In this document: one piece after another, positions 52,401 through 57,302 of the stretch | Layout: each line of letters opens with the position of its first letter | Numbering within the stretch: the first letter of the stretch is position 1 | Assembly: GCA_017548425.1 (NCBI GenBank) | Contig: JAFZAB010000131.1 | Location: forward strand, 1 to 57,302 | DNA: 57,302 bases | From: Victivallales bacterium | GTDB lineage: Bacteria; Verrucomicrobiota; Lentisphaeria; Oligosphaerales; Oligosphaeraceae | Direction of reading: 5' to 3' | Made by a program: the position numbers and the translations under genes | Notes under the pieces: model-generated | Seen by the model: only the letters and a program-made list of their open reading frames with translations | Databases searched by the model: none | Told to the model about the DNA's origin: nothing

Positions 52401-55400
52401 GGGACGGCACCGCTTACACTTTCTCAAACACGGGAGTGCTGCTCTCCGTCGCAGACAGCGCAGGCAACACCATTTCATGCACGTATGCGAATGGATTGCT
52501 TACAGGCCTTTCCGGCTCAAACGGGGCAAAAATCATGCTCACCCGCAATGACGCGGGATATATCGCACGAATCGATGGCTCAGACGGGTCTTGGGCAACT
52601 TTCGAGTACAGCGCACAGGGCGATTTGATTGCCACGGAGGATTCTTCAGGCGTCTCCATCAACTACACCTACGACGACACACATGCGCTTCTGTCAATGC
52701 AGAACTCGCAGGGCACAGTTGGAACATACGGCTATGACCAGGAAACAAGACTGCTCAATGCGGTTTCCCTCGACGGCAAGGAACTCTCAATCGCATACGA
52801 GGCAGACGGGACTGTCGTAATCGAGGATTCCCGCGGAAACACCTCAAGCTATCTATACGATGATGCAGGGCGACTCATCCGCGTCATGGACGGCGGAACG
52901 GGTCTTGTCTGGAACTATTCCTACGATGCGCAGGGAAACATGCTTTCAGCAGGCGACAACGTACATGGAACCACATACGCCTTCTATGACGACATGAACC
53001 GCATACGCCTCTACGTGGCTCCTACTGGCGAGGAAGAAAGATATTCCTACAATGAACAGGGCGATCTGGCGCAAATACGCGACGAGCGTGGAAACACAAT
53101 TTCCCTCTCATACGACAATCGCCGCAATGTCACCGCCATGGCATATTCCAACGGGGCGACCGTCTCATTTGACTACAACTATAATGAGAATACGGTTTCC
53201 TATACCAACTCCGCAGGCAACCTCATCGTGGTGCGCTGCAATGAACTGGACGCACCTGTTTCTGTGACGATTGGAAACCGTACAAGCACAATCCAGTACG
53301 ACGGGGCAGGAAACCTTACAGGCTTTGAACTGCCAAACGGCCTGGGAGGAAACTCCTACATTTACGACAGTTTCAATCGCCCTGCAATCATCAGGGACGC
53401 AAATGGAAACGGCGTCAGCTATGCATGGAACGAGTTCAACAAGGTGGCGTCCATCGAGTTTGCAGACGGTACACGCGAAGCTTTCACTTACGATGCCTCG
53501 GGTAATCTGGAAACGTGGACGACGCGCGGCGGCGCAACCATAAACTATTCCCTTGACGAATACGGCAGCCTGTGCAGGCAAAGCCTTTCCGACGGGCGGG
53601 TTTACGAATACGCATACGATAACGCGGGAAGACTTGTCTCTGCCGGAGACATAAGCATCGCCTATACGCCTGGCAATGCGCTTTCCAGTTTGAACTGGGC
53701 CGACGGAAGGCGCGTCTCCTTTGAATACGACCAGACGGAAAACAATGTTACGGCAGTCCAGATCAACGGTCAGAACATCGAACTCGCATATACACAATAT
53801 GGCGATATCGCCGCCGTAACCGCAGGGGCTTTCTCTCTTGAGAACGACTTCGGCTTCTTCGGCGAAAATACACAAACGGTTTTCGGAAACCAGGCGGAGG
53901 TGCTCTATCAATACGATACAAGCCTGCTTCTGACTGGAATCTCCGCATCCAACGGCTTCTCGGAATCGTATTCTTTCGATGAATTTGGAAATCTCGCAAG
54001 CAAAACTGTTTCTGGCGGCGTCTGGAACTACACCTACGATGCGGCCAACCGCCTGCTGTCCGAGCAATTCACTGCCAATTCAAATCCTGATGAAGTCCTC
54101 GACAGCCGCGCCTACACCTACGACTTGGCAGGCAACAGGCTGACCACGACAATCAATGGAACTTCAGTCCAAACTGAATATGACGAACTTAACAGGATTG
54201 TACGGGCGGGAGACGTGGATTTCACCTACGATGCAAACGGCAACCTGCTCAGCGACGGTGTGCGCGCCTACACTTGGACCGCCGACAACCGCATCCTCAC
54301 CGAAACCATACTCTCCACAGGCACGACGCGCACCGTGGAATACGATGCGTTCGGCAACCGCAGCAACGTCACATACGGCAATGGCGTAACCGTCAAATAC
54401 ACGATTGACGTGGATGGCATGCTGTTCGCCAGTGAATCGACGGACGGGACGAAGCGCACATACGTACTTGGGGACGGAGGACAGATCGCAGGATTCCTCG
54501 ATGAAAATGACAATGCCTATTACTTCGTCACGGACCGCCTGGGCTCGGTAATCAGCGTGCTTGATGAAACAGGAAATGCCGTCAACAGCTATTCCTACGA
54601 TGCATGGGGCAATATCATCGACAGCACGGTCACCGTGAAAAACGAGCTGACCTATCTTGGCGCATACGGAGTCCTCACCAACGATTCAGGCACCTATACC
54701 ATAAAGGCCCGCGACTACGATCCTGTAACTGGACGTTGGCTTTCCGCCGACCCAGCGGGTTCGGCAGTTGGCCCCAACTTGTATCAATACTGCCGCGACA
54801 ATGCCCTGGCATACATTGACCTGACTGGAAACGACGCCATCAGCACATACAAGACCGTTGAGAACGCGTTCAAGGCCTACAAAACCTATTCGCCTTATGC
54901 AAAGGGCTACAAGAAAGCCAAAAGCTATGGTGACACCTTCAACTCATGGGCTGAGGAATATTACAACAACAATTCCCAGGTGTCGAGCAAACTCTCCCGT
55001 GATGCGTTCATTGACGTATTCACAACCATCGCGAATACGGCGTCACCGACGGGCAAAGGCATGATCAACCAAACAGGTGGTTTCGTCAAACGGTTGTCAT
55101 CAGGAATCGAATACAAAACCATTTGGTTCACAAACACTCCTGACGTACACAACATGCGCGCCCAGTTCGCCGACCATGATTTGTGGGAAATGTCTGAATT
55201 GCTTTACAACGCCTCCCTTGAGAAGGATCCCCAAAAAGTCAAGGACATTGTGAACTTCACTAAGTTCATGATGGAACGCGGCATAACAAATGACCAGCAA
55301 ATCAAGAACCTGTATTTGAAACTTTCCACAGTGTCAGGCTCCATGGACCCCAATGACAAACTGGTCAGCCCAGGTGCCGGGGAAAACGGCTACATTGCAG

Positions 55401-57250
55401 GCGACCAAACTTTGACATACACTATCCGCTTTGAAAACGACCCTGAAAAGGCGGACGCGCCAGTCAGATGGCTCCGGATATTCGATACGCTGGATGACAA
55501 TCTGGACATCAACACATTCTCGCTCCTTTCATACAACCTGGCAGGAAATTTCTTCACTGTTGACGGGAATCGCTCATCATATTCGGAAAAGGTCGTGGTC
55601 GAAATCAACGGCGTTTCCGTTACAGTTGATGTCTCCATAGCGCTTGACCGCGAAACGAGGCAGATTTCGGCCGTGTTCACCGCACTGGACCCGGAGACTG
55701 GCATCATGCTTCAGGACATCGACAAGGGATTCCTTTATCCCAATGACGAATCGGGACGGGGCGACGGGCAGATTGTATATTCCATCGCCGCGCTGCCCAA
55801 TCTAGAGACTGGCACGACCATCCGCAACACCGCTGACATTTATTTCGATTTCAACGAACCGATGAGCACGCCGACCACGCTCAATACCATTGACGCGGAC
55901 GCGCCGGGCGTAGCCAGTCTGGCACTTTCCATGGACGGCGAGGGCTTGATCACCCTTGACATGAGTGCGGAGGATGTCGGCGCAGGCATCGCTGGCTTCA
56001 ACATCCGCTGGTCCACGGACGGCGAGCATTTCAGCGACTACGGCTACACCACCTATACGCAACTGCAACTGCCAGGCCGCAGTGGCATGACCTATTACTT
56101 CCAGATCCAGGCGGTCGATGTGGTCGGTTTGACATCTGAATGGACGGAAATCCAGTCTCTTACCTTCATCGGAACACCGACTGAATTGGAAGGCAACGCC
56201 ATGGGGCTGTCGTGGAAAGCTGTTGACGGAGCGGAATCCTATGTCGTCGAATATTCGACGGATGCTTTCGAACATTTCGTTCGTATTCAAGTGATTGGAA
56301 CTTCGCTTGATTCCTTCAGCCTCCCGCAGGCGAGCTACCAATGGCGTGTGCGCGCGGCCGAATCGGACGATTGGGAATATGGCGAGGAGATTGTCGCTCC
56401 TGAACAGGGCCAGACGCCGCAACTTGTGCAGTCCAATGAGGACGGAGCACTCGATTTGTTCTTCGCCCACAAATACGACACGTGGAATGGCAACTATCTT
56501 GCACAACATACAGGTTTGCTTAACGGCTGGAATGGCACCGATGAAACGAGTCCCTTGGATGGCAAGAACATGATAACGGACGTGTTCCATGGCTCGACCG
56601 ACAGAAATCTGCTCTATCTCACCGATGATGCCAACGGCGACGCCCTATTTGTCGATGACATCTATTCCGAGCTGCCTGGCACGCTTGAGGAACAGCAGGC
56701 GCGTATCGCCCGAATCAACGAAATCCGCGCGGGTATCGGCAATGACATCATTGATTTGACTAGCCAGCGCTTCGATTATGTTGGCAACGGCATGACTGTT
56801 CGAGGCGGTCTTGGAGACGATATCATCTGGGCGAACACCGGCAATAACTGGCTCTTTGGAGACGCTGGCAATGATCGCATCGTCGGCGCATCCGGCAATG
56901 ATGTCATTGTCGGCGGAGCTGGCAACGATTCCATGCATGGCGGTGGTGGCGATGACATCTTCGCCTTCGGCGGTGACTGGGGCAATGATTCCGTTGAGCA
57001 GTTGGAAGATGGAAAGGTGACGCTGTGGTTTGAAGATGGCTCGTTGGAGAAATGGGATGCATCAACGTTGACCTACAGAGACGGCGATAATTCCGTAAGA
57101 GTCAGCGGTGTTTCGGCAGAAAACATTTCGTTGAAGTTTGGCGACGACGGGAGCGAACAGTACGGCAAGCTGCTGGCAAACGGAGCTTTCGACGAATATA
57201 GTAGCGAGAGGATTTTCGAAAATAAAAATTCAAGAGGCATGCTGGCGTAG
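46430..57250 (+). CDS. giant YD/RHS-repeat protein with beta-helix N-terminus and RTX C-terminus
   Basis: 3606 residues; AGAGG 10 nt before ATG. No N-terminal Sec signal. Approximate layout: 185-950, five repeats of about 180 residues, predicted beta-helix/adhesin type; 1000-1160, further beta-helix; 1270-1370 and 1370-1485, Ig-like and CARDB-like domains; 1590-1685, an IPT/TIG domain; 1910-2690, YD repeats with a DUF6531-like start (SVERNCRSDL); 2700-2800, an RHS core (TDRLGSVISVLDETGN, then RDYDPVTGRWLSADPAG); 2970-3155, a DUF11/DUF7619-like domain (DPNDKLVSPG); 3155-3315, Ig/FN3-like domains; 3458-3513, RTX calcium-binding nonapeptides (GGAGNDSMHGGGGDDIF). No Sec signal plus RTX repeats suggest type I secretion; no transporter is in the window. 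In toxins the RHS core is usually followed by a short toxin tip; here about 800 structured residues follow, so an adhesin or matrix role is at least as likely. Confidence 0.9.
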   Translation: MSTFEIYRYYNEYTAGGQSHVIDVTGRNDFYWTGGFDYWTYDENDHLYYKWRYRMDNWGNIVISEINMDVDAPTIFAGDDAIIANNYSSYGYEYIYADKAVALESLSVEDGAEFRVYAELKSTNIDIAGELYVQGTTKTNSMTVTGSAWFGDGTLIADGTENAMLEGTGTIVFLNNCSLGANIESTDKFTIGEGLTLVTAVAYGGRDTVFYADIVNNGSIISVGRNLNVTGQADGLLELKNHNLIEAGESTIKLSYVKLDNTASARLNASGANLYFGEGTQVTNGILTGAYLNVSGTTQMSGVTVDADGAMAVGSVLTLKDSFTVNGTVQASDGSLVAAGTAELGGSGTITFLSNSSLGDSNYESGAFTIGENLTLKTGVAYGGLDAKFYADIVNNGSIISNGRNLNVTGQSSENLLELKNNNLIETRSSTMKLANVKLDNAVDARLNASGENLYFGEGTQVTNGILTGEYLYVSGATRMSGVTVDAEGTMAVGSVLTLKDSFTVNGTVQASNGSLVASGAAELGGSGTITFLNSSSLGDSSYASGAFTIGENLTLKSKVAYGGNDAVFYADIVNNGTILSDGRNLNVRGQSENNRLRLENNGLISIGLSPSTLRLSNVALDNTRGIVQGQRDTIEIKNSTVNGGLLTGNTIRFSSSNSISTVTITGSSKVSVANGDLSVEDTITLNGKMEVSEAQLLNSNTEQASKIEGMGTVVFLKNSSLGDTNYTSGAFTIGENLTLKTSVAYGGNDPRFYADIVNKGSILSDGRTLYITGQSSENLLELDNSNLLETRSSQMNLANVRLANTSEARLNASGANMNFGTGTQITDGILTGEYLNVTGATWMTGVTVDAEGIMNVGNVLTLKDTFTVEGTVQASDGTLVAEGTNTELQGSGTLSFLSNCSLGDNAYTSGTFTIGKNLTLKTSVAYGGNDPRFYADIVNNGSIISDGRTLYVTGQTDRKLALSNKGTIEAKSTRIKFTQVEMDNSGGVLDGGEYGLYFNDSRLSGSNMSISGYLDFNSTSNILLEQLVLDGATLSLSGSAVISDLSGKGGTIAVQNGGSLSLNDAKFTENTNIVNNGGALTLSGLCGFYTLNLKNTQNATLTGNDFTNATLQFSGNNAIDLSGNYWNGLSDVEEIRSKWNLGSNVVINDVLDIAPGKFYLMGDNLNSSYLPNGKDLELVFSRAPETATLEGNIFIEENATGRTLQLTANDWSLEGSVLTVNASVFDSKRNWSIRLGEGIKDLSGNTLPASDREGRDVIIDNSGCSVADVSLKGVCNPGNTGLTEMIVTFTGNIDPATLVDAVTIVGPNDDSIKPVSAELLTSSIAKIHLQPLTATGKYTVHVNETAADFAGNALNAAWQSEFEINTVNLEAEITSSPSQAFSGQSIDVTWETSNAEGAAFASEWSDGIYLSVDDKWDINDTRIGTLRHAGLEAGQTISSTLPVMVNASEGNYYLLVRPDDQFELGSGGTPRSIAARKITLSTQELHAGEAGLCQCESESFFYYKVTQDANSTLNLNWNFNNSQMVASIAEMYVSYDEMPTFNRNDYFLQGTRNDSLSLTLPATSVQRTAYIMIHTSTAGTTSGTLNVSDVPLSITKVLGERSNDTDSTIVVTGVDFTPDMTVTLKDANGNTYTPNEVTFINSNKVALLFEANTLPAGTYAISADANGEHAELEDALTITQKSDVQISVSIDAPARIGYHMISTIPVTVTASGQGDTDSPLIVVVPYIAVPDSNGGSTLSAGGILTTDKTKVNYGFWTSTMPEGFSHAVVFSASGTQAGRFSAGESVQCDVYYTGWVQPWDMSYPSIQWSYAVITPEDTTPIDWNAIFEDGDMDPALKEYLASAMAKSIGATFGDYVRVSNRNLVAMSNAGIQEPNTIALETLRAIGYNSPLRILASEKSSTDLSVGKLALSVERNCRSDLVSRYEAGSFGYNWTCNWDASLSIESTGDITAYFGGSARTYKKGFDGLLRNNDGDGSTLKAYYGKYILTERDGTAYTFSNTGVLLSVADSAGNTISCTYANGLLTGLSGSNGAKIMLTRNDAGYIARIDGSDGSWATFEYSAQGDLIATEDSSGVSINYTYDDTHALLSMQNSQGTVGTYGYDQETRLLNAVSLDGKELSIAYEADGTVVIEDSRGNTSSYLYDDAGRLIRVMDGGTGLVWNYSYDAQGNMLSAGDNVHGTTYAFYDDMNRIRLYVAPTGEEERYSYNEQGDLAQIRDERGNTISLSYDNRRNVTAMAYSNGATVSFDYNYNENTVSYTNSAGNLIVVRCNELDAPVSVTIGNRTSTIQYDGAGNLTGFELPNGLGGNSYIYDSFNRPAIIRDANGNGVSYAWNEFNKVASIEFADGTREAFTYDASGNLETWTTRGGATINYSLDEYGSLCRQSLSDGRVYEYAYDNAGRLVSAGDISIAYTPGNALSSLNWADGRRVSFEYDQTENNVTAVQINGQNIELAYTQYGDIAAVTAGAFSLENDFGFFGENTQTVFGNQAEVLYQYDTSLLLTGISASNGFSESYSFDEFGNLASKTVSGGVWNYTYDAANRLLSEQFTANSNPDEVLDSRAYTYDLAGNRLTTTINGTSVQTEYDELNRIVRAGDVDFTYDANGNLLSDGVRAYTWTADNRILTETILSTGTTRTVEYDAFGNRSNVTYGNGVTVKYTIDVDGMLFASESTDGTKRTYVLGDGGQIAGFLDENDNAYYFVTDRLGSVISVLDETGNAVNSYSYDAWGNIIDSTVTVKNELTYLGAYGVLTNDSGTYTIKARDYDPVTGRWLSADPAGSAVGPNLYQYCRDNALAYIDLTGNDAISTYKTVENAFKAYKTYSPYAKGYKKAKSYGDTFNSWAEEYYNNNSQVSSKLSRDAFIDVFTTIANTASPTGKGMINQTGGFVKRLSSGIEYKTIWFTNTPDVHNMRAQFADHDLWEMSELLYNASLEKDPQKVKDIVNFTKFMMERGITNDQQIKNLYLKLSTVSGSMDPNDKLVSPGAGENGYIAGDQTLTYTIRFENDPEKADAPVRWLRIFDTLDDNLDINTFSLLSYNLAGNFFTVDGNRSSYSEKVVVEINGVSVTVDVSIALDRETRQISAVFTALDPETGIMLQDIDKGFLYPNDESGRGDGQIVYSIAALPNLETGTTIRNTADIYFDFNEPMSTPTTLNTIDADAPGVASLALSMDGEGLITLDMSAEDVGAGIAGFNIRWSTDGEHFSDYGYTTYTQLQLPGRSGMTYYFQIQAVDVVGLTSEWTEIQSLTFIGTPTELEGNAMGLSWKAVDGAESYVVEYSTDAFEHFVRIQVIGTSLDSFSLPQASYQWRVRAAESDDWEYGEEIVAPEQGQTPQLVQSNEDGALDLFFAHKYDTWNGNYLAQHTGLLNGWNGTDETSPLDGKNMITDVFHGSTDRNLLYLTDDANGDALFVDDIYSELPGTLEEQQARIARINEIRAGIGNDIIDLTSQRFDYVGNGMTVRGGLGDDIIWANTGNNWLFGDAGNDRIVGASGNDVIVGGAGNDSMHGGGGDDIFAFGGDWGNDSVEQLEDGKVTLWFEDGSLEKWDASTLTYRDGDNSVRVSGVSAENISLKFGDDGSEQYGKLLANGAFDEYSSERIFENKNSRGMLA
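46980..49290 (+). repeat. five tandem ~540-bp repeats inside the giant gene
   Basis: The landmark GCATACGG (encoding part of VAYGG) recurs at 47033, 47570, 48110, 48662 and 49205, spacings 537, 540, 552 and 543 nt, all in frame. Units 2 and 3 share long nearly identical stretches (compare 47369-47440 with 47909-47980), so copy number could change by recombination. Confidence 0.9.
56805..56972 (+). repeat. RTX nonapeptide-encoding repeats
   Basis: Encodes successive GGxGxDxx-like units (GGLGDDIIW, FGDAGNDRI, GASGNDVIV, GGAGNDSMH, GGGGDDIFAF). Such units bind calcium as a parallel beta-roll and are the hallmark of type I-secreted proteins. Confidence 0.88.
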
Positions 57251-57269
57251 GATGTCCCGCGGTGCGTCT

Positions 57270-57298
57270 CGCCTGCGGGCTGGGATGTCCCGCAGGCG
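57270..57298. repeat. hairpin after the giant gene
   Basis: 10-bp inverted repeat CGCCTGCGGG/CCCGCAGGCG; GATGTCCCGC occurs on both sides (57251, 57284). May be a terminator or the start of a dispersed repeat that continues beyond the window. Confidence 0.5.
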
Positions 57299-57302
57299 TC
57301 CC

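Noticed and set aside
53165..54067. 300-codon open frame on the minus strand within the giant gene, with similar ones at 50044-50655, 51185-51853 and 55802-56590
   Set aside because: They lie antisense to an unbroken 3606-codon gene, have no recognisable domains and arise from its regular codon use.

Overview
The window looks like chromosomal DNA from a Gram-negative member of the PVC group, most likely a gut-type Lentisphaerota (Victivallales-like). This is inferred from gene content: lpxD and skp imply an LPS outer membrane, several glycoside hydrolases include a DUF4838 enzyme, and a giant YD/RHS protein ends in RTX repeats. No rRNA or other phylogenetic marker is present. Genes are dense and change strand often, and many intergenic gaps hold dispersed non-coding repeats.

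Layout. 1-5.5 kb: an AT-rich restriction-modification island with two m5C methyltransferases (the first cut by the window edge) and a fused nuclease-methyltransferase, all with overlapping stop/start codons. 6-15 kb: secreted or peripheral catabolism (TIM-barrel glycosidase, an alpha/beta-hydrolase fused to a C45 Ntn-hydrolase, iron alcohol dehydrogenase, DUF4838 glycosidase). 15-21 kb: a nucleotidyltransferase-fold protein, three membrane proteins, a glutamine-amidotransferase-like protein and a flavoprotein. 21-24.7 kb: a GH51 arabinofuranosidase-like enzyme with a six-hairpin glycosidase. 24.7-26.7 kb: queF-queC-yhhQ, the 7-deazaguanine (preQ1/queuosine) operon, behind a preQ1-riboswitch-like leader. 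27-32 kb, mostly minus strand: a GH99-like protein, an esterase-like hydrolase, skp-lpxD and a STAS protein. 32-37 kb: argB, argF, pyrB, proA (arginine, pyrimidine and proline synthesis). 37-42.2 kb: an asparagine-synthetase-like protein lacking the glutaminase cysteine, a rhomboid protease, an Asp23/AmaP-like pair, and a PtsN-like EIIA fused to a helix-turn-helix. 42.3-45.8 kb: alpha-galactosidase, D-lyxose isomerase and a small DUF3467-like protein. 46.4-57.25 kb: one 3606-residue surface or secreted protein.

Most promising leads: the R-M module, whose fused enzyme has an unusual motif IV (NPPS instead of NPPY/F); the RHS-RTX giant with an internal RHS core and no Sec signal; the two-enzyme hydrolase fusion; the riboswitch-like leader of queF; the composite repeat with a 126-bp identical core on both sides of argF; and a recurring promoter-like motif (TTGAA, a GGCGGG-like spacer, TTATATTA).
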